This document shows, in pieces, positions 33,051 through 42,015 of a stretch of DNA of 64,000 nucleotides (positions are counted from its first letter, which is position 1; each line of letters starts with the position of its first letter). The position numbers and the translations under genes are program-made. The notes below the pieces were generated by a model. It was not told the DNA's origin. It worked only from the letters and a program-made list of their open reading frames with translations, and made no database searches. Origin of the DNA: JAGNHN01 sp964590645 (GTDB taxonomy: Bacteria > Bacteroidota > Bacteroidia > Bacteroidales > JAGNHN01). The DNA lies in contig CAZPYJ010000019.1 of assembly GCA_964590645.1 (NCBI GenBank), positions 13,798 to 77,797 of the forward strand, read 5' to 3'.

Positions 33051-36000
33051 TCACTCCAGGATGATCAGATCGCCGTATTGGACAGCTTCATTTTCTCTTT
33101 CCGGAATCAGACTGAGCACATATCTTCCAGGCTTCATTCCCTGCAGTACAATACGCTGTTCAAGCCTGCCCTTGTCGGCTTGGCTGTCCCAGCTTTTCAC
33201 CAGGCTGCCTTTCATATCGCGGATCTCTATCCGGATGCGCTGTGTACTGCCAAAGTATGCTGTCAGGAAGCTGTGGCTTGCAGCCGGGTTGGGAAACAAG
33301 CTGAGGGCCGGACTGCCTTCATCTTCGCCCAACTGTGGGGATAAGAGCCGGAAATTCGGGATCACTGTGCCATCCGGGCTGGCGGCTTCCGAGCCTCCTT
33401 CCACGATGATGTCCCCCCTGCTTCCCCGGGGGATATCGGCTGAGAGCATCAGCAGGGGATCGCCTTCTTTCACCTTCAGTCCTTCAAGGCTGAACCAGCT
33501 TAGACGGAGGAGATTATCTTCCTGATGAAAGATGACCTTATCGCTGCTTCCAACAAGGGTGAGGTGATCCACACTCAGCGTTTCAGGCAAGCGAAGAATG
33601 AGAGAAAGCGCACCCAGTGCACAATCCTGTCCTGCAGACAGGATAATATCCTGCTTCCTGTTCCGGTCTGTTTTCAGCCTTCCCTGGCTGAGCATTTCTA
33701 CCCGTCCCTGGAGCTTGGCATTGGTTCCGGAACCATTTACATCGCCCTTGCAGAGAGCAGGAACCAGCCATTTCCAGGCCTGGTTTCCATTGATGGAGTA
33801 GTGGCTTTCCGCACTAATCCAATCCTCTCCATTGAAGGAGTTGGTCATTCCCACGAAACGCTTCTGGATGGCCAGGGCATCGGCCGTATTGACATATCCG
33901 CTGCCATCCACATCCGCGGCCATCTGACGTACCGGACTGAGGTTCTCAAGTCCGACGAAGGCGCGCGCTGCCAGCAGGGCATCCGTGGCATTGCTGCCTA
34001 TCCACGGGAGTCCCTGGAAATTGAACTGAGCCTGATAAAGGCCGTCAGGAAGGTCCCCGATCCGGAAAACCCCATTGTTCCCGCTAATGCGGTTGAACGC
34101 GGCGTTCGGATTGGCGTTTCCTTGTGCCATACTCACTCCCACGCCGGGAATCGGACGGGCGCTGTCGCCATCGTATGCCACCAGGGCTTCCAGACTGGAT
34201 GGATAGATGTGCAGCATAAAGCGCTGGAGCGGATGGGAGGTGTCGCCATAAAATACGTAGTCTGGCACCTGGTGAAAATCGATCAGGCTGTCGAGCAACA
34301 AATCTTCCAATATGAACAGACAATTGGTGTGGAAACTATGTAATTGATTGGGTCCCAAAGTAAAGTTTCCTGCCTGCCCTGCATAAAAGCCCAGGGGGAT
34401 GCTGACACTGTCTTCAAGGGCCGGATGGGTATTGATAGACAACATCAGGGGTGGAACATCCTCGGAGTAGGAGAAAATCTGAGGCACATCTGGCTGTGAG
34501 GACATTAGTTTGAAGGCATCCGAATTGTTTTCGTATAAGGGAGAGGCTGCTCCCTGAAAACGGATGGCAGTCTGATCCTGGCGGTTGTTTCCGCTCACCT
34601 TAAGGTGAAGCAGGTTGGGCTGCTGGCCGGGATTGCTGCCCTTATGCCATTTTTTATCGCTGTGAATACGGGCCTGGTCCGTGACGGAAAAGGTTCCGTT
34701 TTGTACGGCTTTAACAAAGAATCCTTGTCCGGGGGGAATCTCTCCCGTTACCCCTTCAGGAATCCCCACGCCCTGACCCAGATAGACTGTATTGAGGCCG
34801 CTGACGGGATCCCAAAGGTAGAGGGCTCCGGTGGTTGCAGATTTGTCCCATCCTGCCGAATCCCAATGGAGGGCAGAAGGATAGGGATTCCCAACCAGGT
34901 TCCATCCATCCTTTTGCGGGTCTCCGGCGAAGCTGGAATTGGTAATCTGTATCGATTTAGCACCAGTATTGGGTCTGCCTCCAAACCAGACGGTGGTATC
35001 GCCCATCGGAGGATTGGTAGCGGAACTCCAAACACCGTATCCTTTCATTATGTCCAGAGGGACATCCAGGGGTACAATGTATTCACCCCAGCCATTTTGC
35101 GCTTCCAGAAAAGGGATAAGGAAAAGCGACAGATAGGTCTTGGATAATCCTTCGACAACCGGGGATGAAGTATAATGCCATTTCTCCTGGCTGACCCATT
35201 GCTCGATGTAGGCGGTCCCATTCCCGCTGATGCCGGCTTTATCAATAAAACTTCCCGTACTTGCTGAGTCAGAGTAAATTACCATATTGTACTGCCCGTC
35301 CATATAGAGGGTATCGTAGCTGGTGAGGGTGCTTTGCGGGGTGATGACGAAATAGGCATTGTCCTCTACTTTCAGGATATTGGACTCTGCGTCTCCATAG
35401 ATAAAGGGATAGCGTGGCCGTCCATTGGGTATGAGGCCGACTTTACGTCGCGTAGGGTGCCCGTTCGTCCAGTCATCGTTTTCAAACCACAGATTGGTCT
35501 GGTTTCCAAGCCAGACCGTTCCTTCTTCTCCGTACAAACTAAAATCCAGGATGCGTCCGATACGGTTTTTATTGGGATTGATATAGTGGATGTAGATCCG
35601 GGTTTCTCCCTGTATGGCCGGATTGTATTCCGGTGAAAAGAGAAAGGCATCTTCTATCCGGATATGAAAATGAAGAAGCTTCTGTGCCCCCATTGCGTCC
35701 GGGAGCTTCTCATAATGCAGATGATAGGAGTTGAGGCTGTCCTGAAGGTAAATATCAAGCCAACCGTGGCCATCGGCCCAGAAATCCAGCACAAAGGTCT
35801 GAAGCTTCCCAAAGTCAATGGGGGGAGAGAGCATCCAGGCTCCGAGTTTATTCACATAATACCATTTCAAACCCAGGAAGTGATCCCCGGGATAGAACTG
35901 GGGATCGGGGTCATAGACCTGATCCACCTGGAAGCCGGTCCAGCCCGCCGCCTGCGCATCCGCCCAGGTTTGGCCTGTAGTGCCGTTGAAAGTGTTCAGA

Positions 36001-36101
36001 TAGACAATGGTATCCGGAGATTGGGCGTAGGTTTTCAGCGGGATACAAGTGCAGAAAAAGCCAAGTGCCATCAGTGTGGCAAGGGTATTCATCCATTTCA
36101 T
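33051..36101 (-). CDS. T9SS type A surface protein, tandem paralogue with dockerin-like and cohesin-like segments
   Basis: A 1,016-residue secreted protein with signal peptide (ending KTYAQS, about residue 27), an N-terminal lectin-like beta region (about 30-190), a WLGNQTNLWFENDDW module, the phrase GWNLVGNPYPSALHW (about 415), IPPGQGFFVKA, a dockerin-like EF loop (AADVDGSGYVNTADALAIQKRFVG, Asp/Asn/Ser ligands visible) followed by GDVNGSGT, a cohesin-like domain (GALSLILRLPETLSVDHLTL), and a type A sorting tail (LFPNPAASHSF ... MKPGRYVLSLI). It matches the second half of the protein encoded just downstream, without the two choice-of-anchor J domains. No enzyme motif is seen. Likely a surface-anchored structural or binding protein. 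Confidence 0.85.
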   Translation of the reverse strand: MKWMNTLATLMALGFFCTCIPLKTYAQSPDTIVYLNTFNGTTGQTWADAQAAGWTGFQVDQVYDPDPQFYPGDHFLGLKWYYVNKLGAWMLSPPIDFGKLQTFVLDFWADGHGWLDIYLQDSLNSYHLHYEKLPDAMGAQKLLHFHIRIEDAFLFSPEYNPAIQGETRIYIHYINPNKNRIGRILDFSLYGEEGTVWLGNQTNLWFENDDWTNGHPTRRKVGLIPNGRPRYPFIYGDAESNILKVEDNAYFVITPQSTLTSYDTLYMDGQYNMVIYSDSASTGSFIDKAGISGNGTAYIEQWVSQEKWHYTSSPVVEGLSKTYLSLFLIPFLEAQNGWGEYIVPLDVPLDIMKGYGVWSSATNPPMGDTTVWFGGRPNTGAKSIQITNSSFAGDPQKDGWNLVGNPYPSALHWDSAGWDKSATTGALYLWDPVSGLNTVYLGQGVGIPEGVTGEIPPGQGFFVKAVQNGTFSVTDQARIHSDKKWHKGSNPGQQPNLLHLKVSGNNRQDQTAIRFQGAASPLYENNSDAFKLMSSQPDVPQIFSYSEDVPPLMLSINTHPALEDSVSIPLGFYAGQAGNFTLGPNQLHSFHTNCLFILEDLLLDSLIDFHQVPDYVFYGDTSHPLQRFMLHIYPSSLEALVAYDGDSARPIPGVGVSMAQGNANPNAAFNRISGNNGVFRIGDLPDGLYQAQFNFQGLPWIGSNATDALLAARAFVGLENLSPVRQMAADVDGSGYVNTADALAIQKRFVGMTNSFNGEDWISAESHYSINGNQAWKWLVPALCKGDVNGSGTNAKLQGRVEMLSQGRLKTDRNRKQDIILSAGQDCALGALSLILRLPETLSVDHLTLVGSSDKVIFHQEDNLLRLSWFSLEGLKVKEGDPLLMLSADIPRGSRGDIIVEGGSEAASPDGTVIPNFRLLSPQLGEDEGSPALSLFPNPAASHSFLTAYFGSTQRIRIEIRDMKGSLVKSWDSQADKGRLEQRIVLQGMKPGRYVLSLIPERENEAVQYGDLIILE

Positions 36102-36269
36102 CGCGTGCGTAGTGTAGAGTTAAAGGCGCTAATTTACAAAAGATTCCATCCTTATGCAAATCTATGCCACCAGGCAGAAAATGCCGGTAATGCGCAATGG
36201 GAGATACAGGCTGTCAAAATAAATGTTGCACCCCTGACCAAGCGGCTCAGACAGCTCTTGAGGTAACTT

Positions 36270-37511
36270 CTACAAATCCTCCGGCAGCACTACCGGGAAA
36301 TCATATTCAAAATCGGTATAACGCGGATACCGAAGTATTTTTGAAAGGAAATCAGTATATGGTTCGGTGAAGCTGAACGTATTTGAGTCATAATAGATTT
36401 CCGGGAGCGGTTTGTTGCCAATGTCGCCCATATCGATGGAAGTGGAATTAAATTCTTCCAATTCAGGGTAGTCCACAATTTTTGACATTACCGGCATCCG
36501 TCCGTATTCTTCACGCAGCAGCAGGTCCACTACCTTGTCGGCCAGGGTCATTGTCAACCTGCGGTCATATTTGCGGCACATTCCGCCCCTTGCATAATAC
36601 CCGCTGATCTGGGCACGGGCCTCAATGCCGGTCCTGCGGCTGATTTCGGAAGCGATGACCCCTGAGATACCACCAAAACGGGGATGCCCGTATTCATCCA
36701 CTTCACTGCTGGCATATACCACATCCAGTTTTTGCTTGGCCTCGTCATACCACCTCACCCCTTCTGAAACAGGAATGATCAGCGACCTTTTGGGGTGGTT
36801 CATATACATTTCCTTCACCTTCTCAAAGAAGAAGTCCTTTCGTTCTTTGGTCATTTCAACTTCCGGGATGAGCCCCATCTGGGCGCCTCCGAAAAGCGCG
36901 GTTCCGGTAAGCCATCCGGCATCTCTTCCCATCACTTCCAGCACCAGGATTCTGTGATGCGACTCAGCCGTGGTCTTCAGCCGGGCGGCAAACTCGGCGA
37001 TGGCTTTGGCGGCAGAGGGGAATCCGGGGCAAAGCACGGCTTCCGTTTCTATGCCATTGTGTGAATGCATTGAGCGGGTACGCAGGTCATTGTCGATGGT
37101 TTTCGGATAGCCGATCACCGGGATCCCTTCGGTTTCATAAAGGCGCTTGGCCGCCCCATTGGTGTCGTCGCCTCCAATGGTGACCAGCACATCGATCTTA
37201 TATCTTTTCAGGTTCTCCAAAACCTGGGGAACGCGGCTTTCCGGATTTTTTTTGGAAGGGAAGGGGTTGGTACGGCTACTGCTCAATGCCGTTCCCCCAT
37301 ACCATCCATCGTAGGCTTGATTAGTGAGATCCACCACATCTCCTTGTCCAAGCAATCCTTTCCATCCATATCGTATGCCCAGCACCCGATAGCCCAGCAT
37401 CGCCGCCCTGTTGCGCACTGATTCTATGCTGGAGTTGATGGCCGGGGTGTCACCGCCTCCGGAAAGGATCGCCAGGGTTTTCCCCTTGAAAAGCTTGTGT
37501 TCCTGTTTCAT
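36270..37511 (-). CDS. pfp: 6-phosphofructokinase, pyrophosphate-dependent type
   Basis: A 413-residue phosphofructokinase. It has LSGGGDTPAIN at the N terminus, GGDDTN at 113-118 and GYPKTIDND at 134-142 with catalytic Asp140, then MGRDAGWLTG and the PEVEMT segment. Asp116 (Gly in ATP enzymes) and Lys137 (Gly in ATP enzymes) are the known markers of pyrophosphate specificity, so this enzyme should use PPi and run reversibly in glycolysis/gluconeogenesis. The assay could still show ATP use, because a few family members depart from the rule. A TATTTTTG promoter box is 20 bases upstream. Confidence 0.9.
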   Translation of the reverse strand: MKQEHKLFKGKTLAILSGGGDTPAINSSIESVRNRAAMLGYRVLGIRYGWKGLLGQGDVVDLTNQAYDGWYGGTALSSSRTNPFPSKKNPESRVPQVLENLKRYKIDVLVTIGGDDTNGAAKRLYETEGIPVIGYPKTIDNDLRTRSMHSHNGIETEAVLCPGFPSAAKAIAEFAARLKTTAESHHRILVLEVMGRDAGWLTGTALFGGAQMGLIPEVEMTKERKDFFFEKVKEMYMNHPKRSLIIPVSEGVRWYDEAKQKLDVVYASSEVDEYGHPRFGGISGVIASEISRRTGIEARAQISGYYARGGMCRKYDRRLTMTLADKVVDLLLREEYGRMPVMSKIVDYPELEEFNSTSIDMGDIGNKPLPEIYYDSNTFSFTEPYTDFLSKILRYPRYTDFEYDFPVVLPEDL

Positions 37512-37531
37512 ATCGAGAAATTTATTTGCGA

Positions 37532-37539
37532 CAAAAATA
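37532..37539 (-). promoter_or_regulatory. Promoter -7 box of the phosphofructokinase gene
   Basis: TATTTTTG on the minus strand, a TAnnTTTG match, 20 bases before the start codon. Confidence 0.55.
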
Positions 37540-37583
37540 GAATCTTTTTTTTGTTGAAGACAAGCCTTGGGCGAGCAGGGAAA

Positions 37584-38543
37584 TCAGGACTCCTTTTGCG
37601 GGAGTGCAAGGATTTTTTGCAATAATACCGAAGCCAGTTTTTCCAGGGATTCGTATGTCCATCCGGCAACGTGCGGACTGAGGAGTACCTTTTCAGATTG
37701 TATCAGCGATGTAAAATCCTCCGGATAGGCGGAGGCATCCAGTCCTTCCAGCGACTTCTTTTCATATTCCAGCACATCCAGGCCGGCAGCCTGCAGCTTG
37801 CCTGCATCCAGGGCCTCCAGCAGTGCCCGTGTTTCAACCACCGGACCGCGGCTGGTGTTGAGCAGCCATAGGGGCTTGCGAAATCGCGCCAGGTAATCGC
37901 GGTTCACCAGGTAATGGGTTTCATCTGTAAGCGGAACGTGGAGGCTGAGGATATCGCTTTCTTCAAACACCTGATCCATCTGAGCCTCCTGTACATAATC
38001 ATCAGAGAAGCCGCTTTTATACTTGTCGTAGGCAAGCACGCGGGCTTCAAATCCACGGAGCCGTTGTGCAAACGCACTGCCGGTGTTGCCATAGCCTATG
38101 ATGGATATCGTTTTCCCCTTGATCTCGCTTCCCCTGTTTGCCTCCCGCCGCCACAGCCCATCCCGAACTTCCCTGTCCCCCCGTTTCAGATGGTTCATTA
38201 TCGACAATAAAAGACCCAGGGCGTGTTCCCCTACCGCATCGCGATTGCCCTCAGGGGCGTTCAGGCAATGGATCCCTCTCTTTCGTGCATATTCCGCATC
38301 AATGTTTTCCATCCCCGATCCCAGTCTGCCGATAAAACGCAAACGAGGGGCGGCATCCATCAGCCGGGCATCCACCGGAATGCGTGATCTTACGATGATC
38401 CCTTCGGCCTCCCCAAGCTGGTGCAGTACTTGCTCGCAGGAAAGGTGAGAGGCCTGAATGCATTGATAACCCGCCTCTTGCAAGCCCATCTCCAGCAAGG
38501 GATGTGCTGTGTCAAGAAAAAAAATGATGCCTTTATTATTCAT
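37584..38543 (-). CDS. D-2-hydroxyacid dehydrogenase (phosphoglycerate dehydrogenase-like)
   Basis: A 319-residue NAD-dependent dehydrogenase. It has the substrate-side IVRSRIPVDARLMDAAPRLRFIGRLGSGMENID, the Rossmann loop IGYGNTGSAFAQRLRGF, the LHVPLTDETHYLVN segment, catalytic Arg in LLNTSRGPVVETRALLEAL and His in LLSPHVAGWTYES. SerA relatives oxidise 3-phosphoglycerate to start serine synthesis, but this short form lacks the C-terminal ACT domain of SerA, so substrate (3-phosphoglycerate or another 2-hydroxyacid) is uncertain. The gene is divergent from the RND exporter and lies upstream of the PFK gene on the same strand with its own promoter. Confidence 0.88.
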   Translation of the reverse strand: MNNKGIIFFLDTAHPLLEMGLQEAGYQCIQASHLSCEQVLHQLGEAEGIIVRSRIPVDARLMDAAPRLRFIGRLGSGMENIDAEYARKRGIHCLNAPEGNRDAVGEHALGLLLSIMNHLKRGDREVRDGLWRREANRGSEIKGKTISIIGYGNTGSAFAQRLRGFEARVLAYDKYKSGFSDDYVQEAQMDQVFEESDILSLHVPLTDETHYLVNRDYLARFRKPLWLLNTSRGPVVETRALLEALDAGKLQAAGLDVLEYEKKSLEGLDASAYPEDFTSLIQSEKVLLSPHVAGWTYESLEKLASVLLQKILALPQKES

Positions 38544-38563
38544 TTCTTTGCCCTACCTTGCCG

Positions 38564-38571
38564 CAAATGTA
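38564..38571 (-). promoter_or_regulatory. Promoter -7 box of the 2-hydroxyacid dehydrogenase gene
   Basis: TACATTTG on the minus strand, an exact TAnnTTTG match 20 bases before the start codon. Confidence 0.55.
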
Positions 38572-38627
38572 CGCATCCCATCCGTGAGGAGCGCGGCTTA
38601 CAGGAAACAATAGTGGGAAACAGGATA

Positions 38628-38659
38628 TTTGTCGGACAAGAGATAAATCTGTAATTTCG
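38628..38659 (+). promoter_or_regulatory. Possible upstream promoter before the RND gene
   Basis: TTTG, 20 bases, then TAATTTCG (seven of eight positions of TAnnTTTG). Transcription from here would meet the hairpin and T-run at 38676-38707 after about 40 bases. Confidence 0.4.
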
Positions 38660-38675
38660 GCCCTCTTAAATAAAG

Positions 38676-38707
38676 GCGATCCAGACCCTGTGGGGATCGC
38701 TTTTTTT
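38676..38707 (+). terminator. Terminator-like hairpin ahead of the RND gene
   Basis: A 7-bp stem GCGATCC/GGATCGC with an 11-base loop is followed by seven T residues. No plus-strand gene ends upstream, so it either stops a short leader transcript or acts as an attenuator. The T-run merges into a TATCTTTG promoter box. Confidence 0.6.
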
Positions 38708-38714
38708 ATCTTTG
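38707..38714 (+). promoter_or_regulatory. Promoter -7 box of the RND exporter operon
   Basis: TATCTTTG, an exact TAnnTTTG match 25 bases before the RND start codon, overlapping the last T of the terminator-like T-run. Confidence 0.5.
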
Positions 38715-38739
38715 AAAACACCTGTATAAGAATATTTTA

Positions 38740-41133
38740 ATGTGGACACGCCTTGTTAGGATCATCCTTCGGCAAAGACTCTTAAACCTGATCATCCTCC
38801 TGCTGATCACGGCTTTTATGGGCTATAAGGCCCTGGAGGTGAAGCTCAGCTATGAGATGCGCTCTATCCTGCCCCCTGAAGACAGCACCCGCATCGATTA
38901 CGACCGTTTTAAGTCGGTATTTGGAGAAGATGGCAGCGTTTATTTTATCGGTATTCAGGATGAAAGCATTTTTCAGCTGGACCATTTCAATGCCTGGTAC
39001 GACCTCACCGGGGATTTGCTGAAAATGGATGGGGTGGAAGAAGTGGTCTCGCTGTCCCGGATCTACCATCTTGAACGCAACGACAGCCTGAAGAAATTTG
39101 ATTTCATCCCGGTGGTGGGGCAAAGGCCCCAAAGCCAGGCGGAAGTGGATACGATAAAGCAGAAGATACTTCAGCTGCCTTTCTATGAAGGGCTGCTGAT
39201 CAACACCGATTCGATGGCAACCCTGATGATGGTCACCCTCGACAAGGATGTTCTGAACTCCAGGGAGCGTATCCGCCTGGTATATGATATCCGCGACAGG
39301 GCGGAAGCTTTTTCGGAACAAACCGGGGTATTTGTGCATCACAGCGGATTGCCTTATATCCGCACGGTAACCTCAAAAAAGGTTCAGGACGAGCTGCGCT
39401 TTTTTGTCATTCTCGCAATGATCGTCGCTTCCATCTTCCTCCTGATTTTCTTCCGCTCCTTTAAAGCAATGGTTTTCCCGATGCTCATTGTGCTGATCAG
39501 CGTGGTTTGGGCACTGGGGATTATCAGCCTCTTCGGTTATACCATCACCCTGCTCACCGGTATTATCCCGCCCTTGCTGATTATCATCGGGGTGGAGAAT
39601 TGCATTTTCCTGCTGAATAAATACCACCACGAATACCGAAGCCACGGCAATAAGGTGAAAGCCCTTTCCCGCGTAGTGCAAAGGGTGGGCAATGCCACAT
39701 TCCTCACCAACCTCACCACCGCCATCGGTTTCGCCGCTTTTATCGTCACCGGAAATCCTATCCTGGTGGAGTTCGGGGTGGTTGCTTCGATCAATATTAT
39801 GATCGTCTTTGTGCTCAGCATCTTCCTGATCCCCATCTTCTTCAGCTATGCCGATCCGCCCAAGACCCGCCACATAAAGCACCTCAATAGCAAGCTTACC
39901 ACCTATCTTGTGGAACGCATCCTCTTTATTGTAAAAAACCGGCGCAATGCAGTATATATCGTAACCAGCATTACTGCGCTCATCGCGGTATTCGGTATCA
40001 CGATGCTGAAAACCACCGGGAATGTGGTGGATGATATCCCGAAGAAAGATCCTTTATACAAAGACCTCCTTTTCTTTGAACGGGAGTTTAAGGGGACACT
40101 TCCCTTCGAAATTATGATCGATACCCGCAAGGAAAAGGGTGCCCAGAACCTGGCTACCCTGAGGCGGATGGACAGGCTTCAGGATACCCTGATGACCTAT
40201 GATGAATTCTCCAGACCCTTGTCTGTGGCTGAACTTGTGAAATTCGGCAGGCAGGCTTTTTACCGTGGCAATCCCGGCGAATATCAGTTGCCGAGCAACA
40301 ATGAAATGAATTTTATGGCGGCCTATCTTCCGCAGATGGAAAAAGGAAGCCGTTCATTGCTTAATAATTTCCTCGACAGCAATATGCAGCGCGCCAGGAT
40401 CAGCGTGCAGATGGCCAATATCGGCACCCACGATATCGCCAGGATACGGGATGAACTGCGCCCCAAGATCGATAGCATTTTCAAGCCCGACCGCTACGAT
40501 GTGACCATCACCGGTACCAGCGTGGTCTTTCTCAAAGGCACCGACTACCTGGTGCGTAACCTGATGACCAGTCTTCTCCTGGCCATTTTTGTGATCCTGC
40601 TCATTATGTCCCTCCTTTTCAATTCCGCGAAGATGGTCGGCATCAGTATGATCCCCAACCTGCTCCCGCAATTGCTCACGGCAGCCCTGATGGGTTTCGC
40701 TGCCATCTCCATCAAGCCCAGCACCATTCTGATCTTCAGTATTGCCCTGGGGATCTCGGTGGACAATGCCATCCATTTTCTTTCCCGCTACCGGATGGAG
40801 CTGCGCCTGACCAATTTTGATATCCGGAAGTCGGTGCTCTCGGCCCTCAAAGAAACCAGTTACAGTATGGTCTATTCCAGCATTGTCCTCTTTTTTGGCT
40901 TTGCAATGTTTACGCTGTCCACCTTCGGCGGCACGGAAGCAATGGGGTTCCTGGTTTCCTTTACATTGTTGATTGCCGTGCTGAGCAATCTGCTGCTGCT
41001 GCCCTCCCTCCTGCTTACCCTTGAAAAGCGGGCTACCACAAGGCGTTTTTCTGAGCCTATACTTGAATTTTTTGATGAACACGAAGATATTGAATTGGAC
41101 GACCTGGAAGTGGACACCCGCGGGTCGGCCTAA
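38740..41133 (+). CDS. RND-superfamily exporter (MMPL type)
   Basis: A 797-residue membrane protein with two halves, each one helix, a large extracytoplasmic loop and a five-helix bundle: helix at about 14-31, loop to 215, helices about 220-370; helix at about 402-421, loop to 605, helices about 608-755. Motifs such as IIGVENCIFLLNKYHHEY and LGISVDNAIHFLSRYRMEL occupy the place of the proton-relay/GxxxD region of MMPL and hydrophobe exporters. The family exports lipids, hopanoids and other hydrophobic compounds. The C terminus is acidic (DEHEDIELDDLEVD). It is the first gene of a unit with rmlA and a polyprenyl diphosphate synthase, so a lipid-related substrate is plausible but not shown. Confidence 0.88.
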   Translation: MWTRLVRIILRQRLLNLIILLLITAFMGYKALEVKLSYEMRSILPPEDSTRIDYDRFKSVFGEDGSVYFIGIQDESIFQLDHFNAWYDLTGDLLKMDGVEEVVSLSRIYHLERNDSLKKFDFIPVVGQRPQSQAEVDTIKQKILQLPFYEGLLINTDSMATLMMVTLDKDVLNSRERIRLVYDIRDRAEAFSEQTGVFVHHSGLPYIRTVTSKKVQDELRFFVILAMIVASIFLLIFFRSFKAMVFPMLIVLISVVWALGIISLFGYTITLLTGIIPPLLIIIGVENCIFLLNKYHHEYRSHGNKVKALSRVVQRVGNATFLTNLTTAIGFAAFIVTGNPILVEFGVVASINIMIVFVLSIFLIPIFFSYADPPKTRHIKHLNSKLTTYLVERILFIVKNRRNAVYIVTSITALIAVFGITMLKTTGNVVDDIPKKDPLYKDLLFFEREFKGTLPFEIMIDTRKEKGAQNLATLRRMDRLQDTLMTYDEFSRPLSVAELVKFGRQAFYRGNPGEYQLPSNNEMNFMAAYLPQMEKGSRSLLNNFLDSNMQRARISVQMANIGTHDIARIRDELRPKIDSIFKPDRYDVTITGTSVVFLKGTDYLVRNLMTSLLLAIFVILLIMSLLFNSAKMVGISMIPNLLPQLLTAALMGFAAISIKPSTILIFSIALGISVDNAIHFLSRYRMELRLTNFDIRKSVLSALKETSYSMVYSSIVLFFGFAMFTLSTFGGTEAMGFLVSFTLLIAVLSNLLLLPSLLLTLEKRATTRRFSEPILEFFDEHEDIELDDLEVDTRGSA

Positions 41134-41145
41134 ACGCACAATTGT

Positions 41146-42009
41146 ATGAAAGGAATTATTCTTGCCGGTGGCGCCGGAACCCGTTTGCATCCCCTCACCA
41201 TTGCGATGAGCAAGCAAATGATGCCCATCTACGACAAACCAATGATCTATTACCCGCTCTCTATTTTGATGATGGCAGGAATCAGGGATGTATTGATTAT
41301 ATCCACCCCCGAGGATCTCCCCAACTTCGAGCGATTGCTGGGCGATGGAAAAGGACTCGGTTGCAGCTTCAGCTATGCGGTACAGGAGGTTCCCAACGGG
41401 CTTGCCCAGGCTTTTGTCATCGGGGCCGATTTCATTGGCAACGACAAGGCCGCCCTGGTGTTGGGGGATAATATTTTCTATGGATCAGGCTTAGGACGGC
41501 TTTTGCAGGACAATACCGACCCTGACGGCGGGGTAGTGTTCGCCTACCACGTGAATGATCCGCAGCGTTATGGGGTGGTGGAATTCGACAAGGATCAGAA
41601 AGCCATCTCCATTGAAGAAAAGCCAGCCAATCCCAAATCGAATTATGCCGTACCGGGCCTTTATTTCTACGATAATTCGGTGGTGGAAGTGGCCCGCAAC
41701 ATCCAGCCCAGCAAAAGGGGGGAATATGAAATTACTGATGTAAACCGCTATTACCTGGAGCAGGGAAAACTGAAAGTGGGGATTCTCGGACGGGGAACAG
41801 CCTGGTTGGATACCGGCACCTTCCCCAGCCTGCTGCAAGCTTCCCAGTTTGTACAAACCATTGAAGACCGGCAGGGGCTCAAAATCGGCTGTATTGAGGA
41901 AGTGGCTTATCGTATGGGTTTTATCAACGGAGAACAGCTGATTGAACTTGCCAAGCCCCTGCTGAAAAGCGGTTATGGCGATTACCTCCTCCGGATGCTG
42001 GATGAATAA
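41146..42009 (+). CDS. rmlA: Glucose-1-phosphate thymidylyltransferase
   Basis: A 287-residue nucleotidyltransferase of normal RmlA length. It has GGAGTRLHPLT at residues 8-18, KQMMPIYDKPMIYYPLS, VLGDNIFYG, VVEFDKDQKAISIEEKP, GLYFYDNSVVEVA and GRGTAWLDTGT. It makes dTDP-glucose from glucose 1-phosphate and dTTP, the first step to dTDP-rhamnose and other deoxysugars for surface polysaccharide. The other rml genes are not in the window. It lies between the RND gene (12 bases) and the polyprenyl synthase gene (6 bases). Confidence 0.96.
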   Translation: MKGIILAGGAGTRLHPLTIAMSKQMMPIYDKPMIYYPLSILMMAGIRDVLIISTPEDLPNFERLLGDGKGLGCSFSYAVQEVPNGLAQAFVIGADFIGNDKAALVLGDNIFYGSGLGRLLQDNTDPDGGVVFAYHVNDPQRYGVVEFDKDQKAISIEEKPANPKSNYAVPGLYFYDNSVVEVARNIQPSKRGEYEITDVNRYYLEQGKLKVGILGRGTAWLDTGTFPSLLQASQFVQTIEDRQGLKIGCIEEVAYRMGFINGEQLIELAKPLLKSGYGDYLLRMLDE

Positions 42010-42015
42010 GCGGCT

